DNA from: an uncultured Eubacteriales bacterium
Lineage (GTDB): Bacteria; Bacillota; Clostridia; Lachnospirales; Lachnospiraceae
NCBI GenBank assembly: GCA_900545175.1
Contig: UQYF01000004.1
Location: forward strand, 45,292 to 109,291
Direction: 5' to 3'
DNA length: 64,000 nucleotides
The position numbers were made by a program, and so were the translations under genes. This document shows, piece by piece, positions 47,126 through 56,046 of this stretch (position 1 is the first letter of the stretch; every line of letters starts with the position of its first letter). A model generated the notes under the pieces. It made no database searches, was not told where the DNA came from, and saw only the letters and a list, made by a program, of their open reading frames with translations.

Positions 47126-48310
47126 GTGAAAAAGAGAGTATGGGCACTTGTGCTTGCAGGTACAATGATTTTTGGACTTACAGCATGTGGCAAGTCCGGA
47201 AGCAATGAGGTTACAACAACAGCAGCAGAAGAGACTACGACTGTTGAAGGAGATTCGACAGCTGCGACAACACAGGCAGAGCCTGTTACACAGACAACAG
47301 AGGTTACAGATTACAGTGAGTATGTTACTTTAGGCGAATATAAGAATCTTGACATAGAGGTTGACGCTGCGGTTGTTACAGATGAACAGATCCAGAACAG
47401 AAAAGACCAGATAGTTAACTATTATAATACTAATATACTTGAAGGTGAGCATATCACAGAAGGCACAACAGCTGACGGAGATGTTATCAACCTTGATTAC
47501 AGCGGACTTCTCGACGGAACAGCTTTTAGCGGTGGTACTGCCACATCACAGAAGTACACAGTCGGTTCAGGTCAGTTTATTGAAGACCTCGATAAGCAGC
47601 TTGCAGGACTTGAAGTCGGCAAGGAGTATGAGCTTAAGTGTACATTTCCTGATGATTATTCTAACAACACAGACCTTGCCGGCAAGGAAGTTACTTTTGT
47701 AGTTACTGTTAACTGGATTGAGGGCGATAAGACAGAGCTTGAGTGGGGCGATGAGCTTGTGAATGCCTATACTAACGGTGATTACGCAACAGCAGATGAG
47801 TATGAGAAGAAGTTTACTGAGGATATGCTTACAGAGGCACAGGAGAGCCAGCAGACTAACTATCAGAACGGAATATGGAGCAAGGTAACAGAGAACAGCA
47901 CATACAATTCACTTCCTGAGGAGAAGGTTGCAGGTATAGCTGATGATTACTATAGCTACTATGTTCAGTATTTCACATATTATGCATCACTTTACGGAAT
48001 GGATATGGAAGCATTCCTTTCAGGCATGTACAATATGACAACAGAGGATCTCACAACAGAATGCCGTTCAATGGCTGAGAATGAAGTTAAGTATATCATG
48101 GCTGCATGTGAGATATATAAGGATCTTGGCATGACTTTGTCAGATGAGGAGTATAATACACGAGCTCAGGAGACAGCAGCGCAGAATGGTTTTGATTCCG
48201 CAGCAGCATTCATTGAGCAGTATGGTGAAGAGTATGTAAGAGAAAGCTTCATTTTTGATATTGTGAGCGATTATCTCGAAGAGAACAACAACATGGTTAT
48301 TTCAGAATAA
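47126..48310 (+). CDS. Surface lipoprotein with FKBP and trigger-factor-like domains
   Basis: 394 residues starting at GTG (47126) behind TTGGAGGAA. Lipobox LTAC with Cys21, a Thr/Glu-rich tether, a trigger-factor N-like strand (about 65-110), an FKBP peptidyl-prolyl isomerase domain (GDVINLDYSGLLDGTAFSGG to about 200) and a helical trigger-factor C-like chaperone region to the end. Probably folds exported proteins at the outer face of the membrane, analogous to PrsA. Cytoplasmic trigger factor lacks a lipobox, so this is not tig. Own terminator follows. Confidence 0.85.
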   Translation: MKKRVWALVLAGTMIFGLTACGKSGSNEVTTTAAEETTTVEGDSTAATTQAEPVTQTTEVTDYSEYVTLGEYKNLDIEVDAAVVTDEQIQNRKDQIVNYYNTNILEGEHITEGTTADGDVINLDYSGLLDGTAFSGGTATSQKYTVGSGQFIEDLDKQLAGLEVGKEYELKCTFPDDYSNNTDLAGKEVTFVVTVNWIEGDKTELEWGDELVNAYTNGDYATADEYEKKFTEDMLTEAQESQQTNYQNGIWSKVTENSTYNSLPEEKVAGIADDYYSYYVQYFTYYASLYGMDMEAFLSGMYNMTTEDLTTECRSMAENEVKYIMAACEIYKDLGMTLSDEEYNTRAQETAAQNGFDSAAAFIEQYGEEYVRESFIFDIVSDYLEENNNMVISE

Positions 48311-48321
48311 TATATGAATTA

Positions 48322-48359
48322 AAACAGCGTCACATTAAGCTTTTAATGTGGCGCTGTTT
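48322..48359 (+). terminator. Intrinsic terminator after FKBP lipoprotein
   Basis: AAACAGCGTCACATTAA pairs with TTAATGTGGCGCTGTTT (one G-T pair) across a short loop. Confidence 0.85.
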
Positions 48360-48426
48360 GTGTTATACTTACACAACATAGGATGGTTAATAACAGGGAG
48401 TGCACACTTTAGGAGGAGAGAAGGTT

Positions 48427-49929
48427 ATGACAGAATCGGGAGATATATTCAGGGAAGTAGCTCAGGCGGCAGGAGATATAGTTTTCAAGTATGATTTAAA
48501 GACTAAGAAATTCATGCAGTATTCTGACAGAAGTGAGCTGTCAAAGTACGGCTCGTGGCTTCAGGATTTTGACATGGCGATGGTTAATGCCAAGATGATT
48601 AAGTCAGAGGATGTTGAGTCCTTTCTAAAGCTCACGACACGGATAAAGAGAGGCGAATCGGGAACTATTGAAGGTATATTCAGAATGCGTCTGCATATCA
48701 GCTCTGATTATCGCTGGTACAGACTGATTGCGAGAACGAAATATGACTGCGATGGGCCTGTTGAGGTATTAGGGCGTGTTGCAGATATAAATAACTATAT
48801 GACATCTAAGGAGCATTCAGACAGCGGAGCCGGACACAGAATAGACATGATCGGTTTTTCTGATTACAATACTGTTATAAATGAGGCTGTCCGTTATATG
48901 CGAAAACACAAGGCGGATACAATGCTCGCATGCATATTATTTGATATTCCTGAATATGATAATATCATATGCGGACTTGGAAGAGGAAAATCGGAGGAGC
49001 TTTTTATCAATCTTATAAGGCGTATAAGGAGAAGCTTTCCACATGGAACATTGTTGTCAAGGGTTGGCATACATAGATTTGCGATATTTACGGGAGGGCT
49101 GGCTACTGTTTCAGAGCTGGGCGAAGCTGTTACGAAAAGTATACATGGAATAGAGGAGCTTGGAGAAAAATATGATTTTCATCCGGATGGAAAGAAGCTT
49201 GCAGCCTATGTAGGAATTGATGTGGAGAGCAATGTGGAAGGTGTCGAGAGTGTTATATATGACAGGGCACTACTTGCACTTGAGGCAGCCTGCTGTGATG
49301 AAAATGATGATGTAGTATTCTTCAGACAACAGGATGCTTCTAATGACTTGGGAAGCTGTGAAGCCAGAAGCTGTGAGGCAGCCAGTTCAGAACAGGAAGA
49401 TATGATAGCAGAGTATGTCATAGACCTTCTTGGAGAGGAAGCGGTTGATGACGAGTTCGGTGAGGAAGAAATAAGGGCACATGTCATGGCATGCATGAAG
49501 ATTCTGCTTGAGAAGGTAGCCATAAGATATGGCTTTGAGCGGGTCTCTATAAGCATATGCAGGGATGGTATTTATAAAAGATACACGCAGTGGGCTGACA
49601 AGAAAGTTGAAAAGATTCCTGACGGATGCCTGCTCTATATTGAAGGTGATCAGAAGAGCATAGAAAATAAAGTGACCTTCTGGGAGCCGTATATGGTAAA
49701 TGATACATACGCATATCCGGACAGCAGTGAGTATGGCAGAATGGTCGGACTTAGTGCGGTGCGAAGCTTTGCACAGTCAGGCTTTGAGTGCTCTAATGGA
49801 GTGAGAGGGATAGTATCATTTGAATTTTATTCCCAGCCGCATGTGTGGAAGCCGGAAGAGATAAATGCTTTTAATACTGTAACATATGTAGCCGATTTCT
49901 GTGCGAGATACATAGAAGAGAGCAGATAG
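48427..49929 (+). CDS. PAS / degenerate GGDEF / GAF-like signalling protein
   Basis: 500 residues from ATG 48427, with AGGAGGAG upstream; a GTG 9 codons earlier is possible. The N-terminus resembles a PAS fold (VFKYDLKTKKFMQYSD to about 125). Residues about 145-300 look like a GGDEF fold (MLACILFDIPEYDNI; then LLSRVGIHRFAIFTGG), but the GGDEF signature is replaced by V-G-I-H-R-F, so diguanylate cyclase activity is not expected. The C-terminal 150 residues resemble a GAF-type sensor. It may bind rather than make a nucleotide. Monocistronic. Domain calls are from pattern and moderate. Confidence 0.65.
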   Translation: MTESGDIFREVAQAAGDIVFKYDLKTKKFMQYSDRSELSKYGSWLQDFDMAMVNAKMIKSEDVESFLKLTTRIKRGESGTIEGIFRMRLHISSDYRWYRLIARTKYDCDGPVEVLGRVADINNYMTSKEHSDSGAGHRIDMIGFSDYNTVINEAVRYMRKHKADTMLACILFDIPEYDNIICGLGRGKSEELFINLIRRIRRSFPHGTLLSRVGIHRFAIFTGGLATVSELGEAVTKSIHGIEELGEKYDFHPDGKKLAAYVGIDVESNVEGVESVIYDRALLALEAACCDENDDVVFFRQQDASNDLGSCEARSCEAASSEQEDMIAEYVIDLLGEEAVDDEFGEEEIRAHVMACMKILLEKVAIRYGFERVSISICRDGIYKRYTQWADKKVEKIPDGCLLYIEGDQKSIENKVTFWEPYMVNDTYAYPDSSEYGRMVGLSAVRSFAQSGFECSNGVRGIVSFEFYSQPHVWKPEEINAFNTVTYVADFCARYIEESR

Positions 49930-49933
49930 AACT

Positions 49934-49974
49934 AAAAAGTCATCCGTATATATTGTCGACGGATGGCTTTTTTT
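49934..49974 (+). terminator. Intrinsic terminator after the GGDEF-like gene
   Basis: AAAAAGTCATCCGT pairs with ACGGATGGCTTTTT (one G-T) with a T run. Confidence 0.9.
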
Positions 49975-50090
49975 GTCGAATTATTTATTGGCATTTATGT
50001 ATAATCCTTTGTTAAACTTAAAATGTGGCAGGACGGAAATGGTTTCTGCCCCGCATGAGAGGGAGTAACTAAAAGAAATGGAGGGTTATC

Positions 50091-50450
50091 ATGAAGCTTT
50101 ATAATTCAGAGAAGAGAGAGAACAAAAGCATAAGCGGTGCCTGTGTTCAGGCTAAGATAATCCGTAAGGAGGACAAGAAAATCTACTTAAGAATATGGAA
50201 CAGCGGAACTGAGCCGGCATATAATGTGAATTTTTACATACCTAAAGGGCATCGCGTATGCGTTTTGCGAAGCCGCAATAATTGCAGGATTTTAGAACCC
50301 GGACGGGCATTTGACGAGTATGCTGTGGCGGATGAGAAGCTGTCAAAGGGTATTTTGGTTGTGACATACTGGGAGGATGAATACGGTTGTGTGTATTCCA
50401 TGGAACAGCCGGAGGCTGCAAAAAATATTTTAAAAAAAATCTGTATCTGA
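50091..50450 (+). CDS. Hypothetical 119-aa beta-rich protein
   Basis: No family recognised. GGAGGG lies 7 bases before the ATG. No signal peptide or membrane segment. The pattern ACVQAKIIRKEDKKIYLRIW-N-SGTEPAYNVNFYIP, with alternating hydrophobic residues and an NSGTEPAYNV turn, looks like an immunoglobulin or CARDB-type beta-sandwich. Three cysteines lie in the middle. It is likely cytoplasmic. It is separated by 100 bases from a small Asn-rich protein and has no evident functional partner. Confidence 0.6.
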   Translation: MKLYNSEKRENKSISGACVQAKIIRKEDKKIYLRIWNSGTEPAYNVNFYIPKGHRVCVLRSRNNCRILEPGRAFDEYAVADEKLSKGILVVTYWEDEYGCVYSMEQPEAAKNILKKICI

Positions 50451-50550
50451 TGAATGATTGAGCTTGTATGAGACATACTAATGACGTGGCAAAGTTGCAT
50501 GTATGGCACTATACCGCAATAAAAGTAAAAAAACAGAAGTGAGGTCTAAT

Positions 50551-50739
50551 ATGAGCGAGAATTACAACGAACAGAACAAGTCCTATAATTATGGTGATGA
50601 GCAGAGTAAGTCATCCAATAAAAATCAGAATAAATCTGAGAATAAGAATCAGAATAAGTCTGAGAACAGAAACCAGAACAAAACAGAAAATAAGTCACAG
50701 AACAAGAGCCAGAATAGGGGAGAAAACTGCTACGATTAG
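50551..50739 (+). CDS. 62-aa Asn/Lys/Gln/Ser-rich repetitive protein
   Basis: Starts at ATG 50551, with GTGAGGT upstream, and is followed by a clean terminator, which supports a real transcript. After a Tyr-containing N-terminus (MSENYNEQNKSYNYGDEQ) the body repeats the pattern NQNKSENK about six times and ends in ENCYD. Entirely hydrophilic and low-complexity, with no membrane segment. Unknown family; disordered, possibly nucleic-acid- or wall-associated. Could be species-specific. Confidence 0.55.
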   Translation: MSENYNEQNKSYNYGDEQSKSSNKNQNKSENKNQNKSENRNQNKTENKSQNKSQNRGENCYD

Positions 50740-50771
50740 TTTTGTGCAGGATGAGGGAAGCATAAATGCAA

Positions 50772-50799
50772 GGGCACGCTGCGGCGTGCCCGTTTTTTT
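50772..50799 (+). terminator. Intrinsic terminator
   Basis: Perfect GGGCACGC / GCGTGCCC stem with TGCG loop, then G and seven T. Confidence 0.95.
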
Positions 50800-50817
50800 G
50801 TTCATTATAGATATGTG

Positions 50818-50993
50818 GATGCTGCTTTAGAAGCAATGCATACAAGGATGTATGCTTTGCTTCGATGGCGTATATATAGAAAGCATTTATCAGAGTCCTT
50901 AGAACATCTTGCTTCGGACAATGGAGTATTATACATAAATATAACCCATTATACACGCATAGACTAAATCAGCATGTTTTGACACCTGAATCA
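50818..50993 (-). repeat. Dispersed repeat copy B
   Basis: On the minus strand it begins GATTCAGGTGTCAAAACATG, as in copies A and C, and runs for about 175 bases. It shares GGATGCTGCTTTAGAAGCA exactly with copy A, plus CAGAGTCCT-T/A-AGAACAT. A 15-bp hairpin (50830-50863, one mismatch) lies at its far end. It occupies the gap between the small Asn-rich gene and the anion permease and contains no gene. Confidence 0.75.
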
Positions 50994-51013
50994 TCTCAAT
51001 AATCTCTGACTGT

Positions 51014-52156
51014 TTATAGTATTATAAATGCCGCAATCGACAGGCAGATAAGAAATATCAGATTATATATGGAGAAGACAAGAATGTATTTTCCTTTTTT
51101 AGCACACTGAGATGAACAATATCCGCGGTAGGATATTATACTTGCAAGAGAAGCTATGAGTGTTCCGAGACCGCCTATATTTACGCCGTACAGCAGAGCC
51201 TTAAAGTTATCTGTAAAGCCTGACAGGAGAATAGCCGCAGGAACGTTGCTTATCACCTGTGAAAGTACGATTCCGGACATAGTTTCGCGGTTTAAAATAA
51301 GCCTGTTGATTAATTCCGAGACTGCCGGAATTCTTTCCATATTTCCTATGAATATGAAGAAGCAGGCAAATGTAAGCAGCAGAAAATAATCAACCCTCTT
51401 AAACAGGCTCCTGTCGCAGAAAAATATGATGATTACGGTAATCGCGAGCATTAGAGGGTATTCTATCATATGTATTACACACATTAAGCATACAAAAAAC
51501 AGCAGAATATATATCGCAGGACGCAGATGACCGCTTATGTGGTTGTCAAGTGCGGCAGGACTTGCGGTGACAGGCTCATTTTTTAGGATAAGTATAGCAA
51601 TTATAAGAAGTATTGCTGATATGGCTGTCAACGGAAGCATGAGTGATAAAAACTCACTGATGCTTATATGAAAGGTAGAATAAAGATACAGGTTCTGCGG
51701 ATTGCCGACAGGCGTGAGCATGCTTCCTAGGTTGGCAGCTATTGTCTGAAGCACTATGACAGGTATCAGAAGCCGGTTCTGGTTTGATGCAGACAGAAGC
51801 ATCACCGCAAAGGGAACAAATGTTATAAGAGACACATCATTTGTTACGAACATCGAACAGAAAAAGCACAGAAAGACCAGAATGAAAGTGAGCTGTCTTG
51901 TGTTTTTGGCATGCTTAAGGAGCATCGAGCCTAGTGCCTTAAAAAGACCAACTTGCCGGAAACCTGCAACGACAAGCATAAGACAGAAAAGCAGTGCGAT
52001 AACTCTATAGTCGATATAGCCTGCGTATGCTGCATCGGGAGGAACGAAAAACACTGATATTGTGGCGAGCATGGCGGATGCTGACAGGACAGCCTCTTTT
52101 TTTATGAAATTGCCTGCTTTGCAGAGGACATTATACAAATCGGAGCACACTTTCAT
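51014..52156 (-). CDS. Anion permease of the ArsB/NhaD-CitMHS superfamily
   Basis: 380 residues from ATG 52156 (GAGGAGGAC upstream). About ten membrane helices; the conserved first re-entrant region TNDVSLITFVPFA (about 105) and GSMLTPVGNPQNLYLYS (about 145) are typical of the ion-transporter superfamily with arsenite and dicarboxylate permeases. C-terminal half has a second similar block (SQVISNVPAAILLSGF). It moves an anion by proton or sodium coupling; the substrate is not readable. It follows the 89-aa gene with one base between stop and start, so the two form an operon. Confidence 0.85.
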   Translation of the reverse strand: MKVCSDLYNVLCKAGNFIKKEAVLSASAMLATISVFFVPPDAAYAGYIDYRVIALLFCLMLVVAGFRQVGLFKALGSMLLKHAKNTRQLTFILVFLCFFCSMFVTNDVSLITFVPFAVMLLSASNQNRLLIPVIVLQTIAANLGSMLTPVGNPQNLYLYSTFHISISEFLSLMLPLTAISAILLIIAILILKNEPVTASPAALDNHISGHLRPAIYILLFFVCLMCVIHMIEYPLMLAITVIIIFFCDRSLFKRVDYFLLLTFACFFIFIGNMERIPAVSELINRLILNRETMSGIVLSQVISNVPAAILLSGFTDNFKALLYGVNIGGLGTLIASLASIISYRGYCSSQCAKKGKYILVFSIYNLIFLICLSIAAFIIL

Positions 52157-52157
52157 G

Positions 52158-52427
52158 CTAGTCCTCCTCAATCACATGGATTTCGAGAAAATCAAAATCG
52201 ATATGCTCTACAAAGCTGTCCTGTGTAAAACGGGTCTTGCTGTATTTCTTAAAATCCTTTATATTGATGTCAAGCCATGCGGGAACCTGTAAATCGAATG
52301 CATGACACACTTCATCAAGTGCGAGAAATACTTTTTTTGTGCGATTTAATTCAGGATTGTCATTGCAGACAACCATATCTTTTATAAGATGATTGTGCTT
52401 GAATTCTTTTGCCCATAATCGAAACAT
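52158..52427 (-). CDS. Hypothetical 89-aa protein upstream of anion permease
   Basis: GAGGAAA precedes the ATG. Not recognised. Soluble, Asp/Lys/Phe-rich, with sequence FRLWAKEFKHNHLIKDMVVC at the start and DFDFLEIHVIEED at the end; no metal or nucleotide motif. Its coupling to the permease (1-base gap) suggests a shared regulation, although small proteins of this kind occur widely as housekeeping unknowns. Confidence 0.7.
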   Translation of the reverse strand: MFRLWAKEFKHNHLIKDMVVCNDNPELNRTKKVFLALDEVCHAFDLQVPAWLDINIKDFKKYSKTRFTQDSFVEHIDFDFLEIHVIEED

Positions 52428-52684
52428 TTTTTCCTCATTTCCGGACGATAAAATGTCCTTGGTAGTTGCCGTAATATGAAAACCTTGGCATTATGGATAT
52501 ATTATAACTGCAAAAAGTAAAAATGGATATATTTTTTTATTCTTTAATTGAAAAAGTACGGCGGATTTTGTAGAATAGAAAAGATGGGGAGAAAAATGAA
52601 GTTTGGCAGACACCCGGCAGGCAGCAGGCACAGCTATATTAAGAGCATGCTGTGACAAGTTTGGATTTGCCATTGCCGGATTTA

Positions 52685-53332
52685 TCAATCTGCCTGTCTG
52701 AAGCAGCCGGAGAGCCTGACAGGATTAAAAAAAGAAATATTTGGCTTAAGACCTGAGTTCATCGGGTCAAGACAATACATTAGTCCTTTTACAATTACAT
52801 CTGCAAGTTCCATGACAATGTTTAACCTTGTTGTCTGCAAGAGCATCGGGTCGTTGGTGCCTGACAGATTCACTATCCCGGTGATATGCAGGTCACCTAC
52901 ATCGGGGAGCTGTTTGTTTACGCCGAGTCCAGGTTTCAGAGGACCTGTTCCTACGGTTACATAGCCGATGTGTCCTTTAGTTCCAAGGGAAGCGTCAACA
53001 GCTATGCAGAAAGGATTATTGTGCCTAAGCTGTATGCCGCTTAGAATGTCATTAAGATTGGTGGCATGCACTGGAGAAGAGAGCGTGCCATAGATAGTTA
53101 TTCCTTTTTTGGGAGTGTATCTGTTAGTGCTTTTAAGTGTCTTTGAGAGCTTGTAGCCTACCAAGGGTCCGAGACTGTCGCCTGTTGAACGGTCAGTTCC
53201 GATACAAATGATGACGACATCCTCAAGCGAACGTTCCGATTTCAGTAAAAGTTCAGTGAGCTGTACACCCATTTTGCATGCTGCATTGGGTTTTGCTGTG
53301 TCAAAATAATAATTTTCGGTTAATGTTTTCAT
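52685..53332 (-). CDS. yyaC: YyaC-family putative spore protease-like protein (DUF1256)
   Basis: 215 residues from ATG 53332; an in-frame TTG at 53359 would add nine. The family core CIGTDRSTGDSLGPLVG (about 43-59), then PVHATNL and AVDASLG, matches Bacillus YyaC, a sporulation-expressed relative of the GPR and hydrogenase-maturation peptidase fold. Its function is unproven. There is no ribosome site before either start; TATAAT lies 7 bases before the ATG, so the transcript may be leaderless or the promoter estimate is wrong. Together with spoIID it suggests sporulation capacity or ancestry. Downstream 257 bases to 52428 hold no clear gene. Confidence 0.8.
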   Translation of the reverse strand: MKTLTENYYFDTAKPNAACKMGVQLTELLLKSERSLEDVVIICIGTDRSTGDSLGPLVGYKLSKTLKSTNRYTPKKGITIYGTLSSPVHATNLNDILSGIQLRHNNPFCIAVDASLGTKGHIGYVTVGTGPLKPGLGVNKQLPDVGDLHITGIVNLSGTNDPMLLQTTRLNIVMELADVIVKGLMYCLDPMNSGLKPNISFFNPVRLSGCFRQAD

Positions 53333-53580
53333 ATTCGAATTATATGTAGATGAGGACAACTTTATTCAAGATACAACAAAGTATAGGATTTTATACGAGC
53401 AAGAAGCGAAAAAAATTGCGAATAGCATTGACTGCGAAAAATCTCTTAAAAAGTCGCAAAAAAATAATGCACATAAGGATAGAAGATGGTAAACTGATAT
53501 TGCTTGCAGCAACCACGGAATTGTGCCGCTTTCGTGAGTTGGAACAATAGATATTTTGCGGTGCGGAAAAGAGGTTAAGA

Positions 53581-54786
53581 GTGAAGGAACATGTTGTAAA
53601 AAAGAATGACAATCGCGAACTGCCTAAGAATATACGACAGGTTGGAGATTTGGATTTAGATAAAAGAGTTTATATTGAGGACTATGCTTTTTCATTTGTA
53701 AAAGAAACTTCACTAGATGATGAGGAGGAAGGCAGAGTAGGTATTCTTCTCGGAGAAGAGAAGAATATCGAAGGTGAGGAATATACATTCGTGTATGCTG
53801 CGATGGAGATTTCCGGTGCTTCTGTCTACGAAGGGAATGTAAGCTTCACAAAGGAGACATGGTCTAATGTAGATGCCACAGCAGGTACATACTTTACGGG
53901 AATGAGTATTGTTGGATGGTACTTGGTTTCACCCGGCATAAGACCGGAGAAGAATACATTCCTTGAAAGAGTACACATTGATTCGATAGGAAGATACAAG
54001 GCTCTCTTGTATGTGAATCCGGAAGAGAAAACAGAAGATATCTATAGCTGTTTTGACGGAGGGCTTGAATGCTTAGACGGTTATGTGATATATTTTGACA
54101 AGAATGAGCAGATGCAAAGATATATGGCTGATGTTAGCAGCCAGAGAAAGGCAACGGCAGTCGATGAGACTGTAATGAAGAGGTACAGACAGATTATGAA
54201 AGAGAATAAAAGCGAGCCAAAGGCAAAGCAGCAGCTTTCGATTATGTATGCGCTAAGCGCAATACTTGTAATATTTGTGCTTGTTGCGGGAGCGACAAGA
54301 CTTCAGGCTGAAAAGAATGCAGCCAACAGCGATAGTGTAGTTGAGAGCAGAGAAAATTATGTTGACAATGATACACAGGTCAATGCAACTCCATCAGCCG
54401 TTCCTGATGAGACACTCAATGTTGACTACGCAAACGGAAACGTAGATACAACAGCAGATGCAGAAGCTGAGGATACGGATGCAGGCAGCGAGGACGCTTC
54501 TACGGATGCAGATAACACAGACGAATCAGGAGAGACAACTTCTGAGGAAGATACAACACCTGAGGAGACGACAGAAGAAACGACAGAGGAGACAACAACA
54601 GAGCTTGAGACAACGACACAGGAACATAGAACCTATGTTGTACAGGAGGGTGATACACTCTATGGAATTATAAAGAAAGAGTATGGAAGTGAAGACCCAC
54701 AGATACTTAAGGAGCTGTTTGAACTGAATGAAATTACTGACGGCGGTGACTCGATAGCACCTGGGGATGAACTGCTTCTTCCATAA
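53581..54786 (+). CDS. Degenerate JAB/MPN domain - membrane segment - LysM protein
   Basis: 401 residues starting GTG 53581 behind GAGGTT. The N-terminal 190 residues look like a JAB/MPN fold: VGILLGE, then MSIVGWYLVSPGI where metal-dependent members have GWYHTHPG, so the zinc histidines are missing. One membrane helix follows (about 222-244), then a long Glu/Thr/Asp-rich linker, then a C-terminal LysM (YVVQEGDTLYGIIKKEYG to the end, about 352-401) that binds peptidoglycan. It therefore bridges cytoplasm and cell wall. The DUF5711 gene follows after 23 bases and is probably co-transcribed. JAB call is pattern-based. Confidence 0.7.
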   Translation: MKEHVVKKNDNRELPKNIRQVGDLDLDKRVYIEDYAFSFVKETSLDDEEEGRVGILLGEEKNIEGEEYTFVYAAMEISGASVYEGNVSFTKETWSNVDATAGTYFTGMSIVGWYLVSPGIRPEKNTFLERVHIDSIGRYKALLYVNPEEKTEDIYSCFDGGLECLDGYVIYFDKNEQMQRYMADVSSQRKATAVDETVMKRYRQIMKENKSEPKAKQQLSIMYALSAILVIFVLVAGATRLQAEKNAANSDSVVESRENYVDNDTQVNATPSAVPDETLNVDYANGNVDTTADAEAEDTDAGSEDASTDADNTDESGETTSEEDTTPEETTEETTEETTTELETTTQEHRTYVVQEGDTLYGIIKKEYGSEDPQILKELFELNEITDGGDSIAPGDELLLP

Positions 54787-54809
54787 AGATTGATGTTAGG
54801 AATGATGAT

Positions 54810-55940
54810 ATGACAAAAAAAGTCAGGATATTGATTATAACGGCGCTGTTTCTTGTAGTGCTTGTGGTTGCAGCTTATTTTGTACATGGCTTCTTGAACG
54901 GAGCTGTTGTATATACAGGATATACAACGCTCCGTTCCACAGACAGGGCGGACAGCATGTCGGCATCATATGTTCAGTATGGGGATGGTTTCCTGCGCTA
55001 TAGCAAGGACGGAATAGCATACTATAATGCGGACAGCGTACCGCAGTGGAATGCTTCGTATGAGCTTCAGCAGCCGATGCTTGATATAAGAGGTGACTAT
55101 TGTGCCGTGGCAGGAATCGGCGGTTCATGGATATATGTTTTTAACAAAGCAGGAGCGGTCATGTCAGTTGATGCCATTCTTCCGATTGTCACAGTGAGCG
55201 TTGCGGCAAATGGGTGTGTTGTGGCTGTGCTTGAGGAAGGAAATACGCAATATATAGATATGTACGACACAGCAGGAGATAGAGTATACAGGATAAAGAC
55301 AACTATAAGCGGGAACGGACTACCTATGGCTTTAAGCATATCGGATGATGCCATCAAGCTTATGGTCGCATATGCGGATATTGAAAACAACAGCATTTCC
55401 ACAAGTGTTGCCTTCTATAACTTTGGTGAGATTGGAAAGAATATGTCTGAAAGACTTGTAGGAGGCTTTGACCAGTACGAAGGGATGCTGATACCGGATG
55501 TGCATTTTCTGACATCGGATACAGCGATAGCAGTTGCGACAGGAAAGCTTAGCATATATACCATAGACCAGTATCCTAAGCTGATGTCCGACATAACATT
55601 CGAGCAGGAGCTGCATGGAATTTTCTATTCATCGCAATATATCGGTCTTATATTTCAGAATCATGAGAGCGGATATCCGTACAGGATTCTTGTATATGAT
55701 ATGAAAGGAACGATGACCGGTGAGATACCGGTGGATGCAGATTATAAGAATTATTGCTTTTCGGGTGACAGTGTGCTGATGTATGATGACAATGATGTCC
55801 GCATTGTCGGAATTGATGGTAAAGAACATTTCAGATATACTTTTGAAAACGCTATTGACAGCTTCATACCTGTGGAAAACGATAACACATTCGTGTATAT
55901 TAATTCGAGGAAAGTACAGAAGATAAGACTTACACAGTAA
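54810..55940 (+). CDS. DUF5711 membrane-anchored beta-propeller-like protein
   Basis: 376 residues: N-terminal anchor (about 6-26) and an extracellular repeat domain of short beta blades (YVQYGDGFLRYSKDGIAYYN, IYVFNKAGAVMSVDA, YIDMYDTAGDRVYRI, RILVYDMKGTMTGEI, RIVGIDGKEHFRY), typical of WD40/PQQ-like propellers. This matches DUF5711, of unknown function. Starts 23 bases after the JAB-LysM gene, and both are wall/membrane-associated, so they may act in cell-envelope organisation. Confidence 0.75.
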   Translation: MTKKVRILIITALFLVVLVVAAYFVHGFLNGAVVYTGYTTLRSTDRADSMSASYVQYGDGFLRYSKDGIAYYNADSVPQWNASYELQQPMLDIRGDYCAVAGIGGSWIYVFNKAGAVMSVDAILPIVTVSVAANGCVVAVLEEGNTQYIDMYDTAGDRVYRIKTTISGNGLPMALSISDDAIKLMVAYADIENNSISTSVAFYNFGEIGKNMSERLVGGFDQYEGMLIPDVHFLTSDTAIAVATGKLSIYTIDQYPKLMSDITFEQELHGIFYSSQYIGLIFQNHESGYPYRILVYDMKGTMTGEIPVDADYKNYCFSGDSVLMYDDNDVRIVGIDGKEHFRYTFENAIDSFIPVENDNTFVYINSRKVQKIRLTQ

Positions 55941-55997
55941 AATGAACGGCATCCGTTTTTTCTGAAAATAAAAAATTAAAAAAATTTGAAAAAAGTA

Positions 55998-56026
55998 TTG
56001 ACATCAGCAGCTTTACTTGTTATACT
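55998..56026 (+). promoter_or_regulatory. Promoter of tRNA-Cys
   Basis: TTGACA (55998-56003), 17-base spacer, TATACT (56021-56026), 20 bases before the tRNA. Confidence 0.9.
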
Positions 56027-56046
56027 GTAAAAGCTGTTGATGACAT

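Noticed and set aside
47126..48310. Cytoplasmic trigger factor (tig)
   Set aside because: A clear lipobox with Cys21 and a Thr-rich tether show an exported lipoprotein.
52491..52684. 65-codon minus-strand frame and a 33-codon plus-strand frame after yyaC
   Set aside because: No convincing ribosome site, no family resemblance; treated as intergenic.
53350..53550. 66-codon plus-strand frame before the JAB-LysM gene
   Set aside because: No ribosome site, low-complexity Lys-rich content, and it overlaps the alternative start of the divergent YyaC gene.
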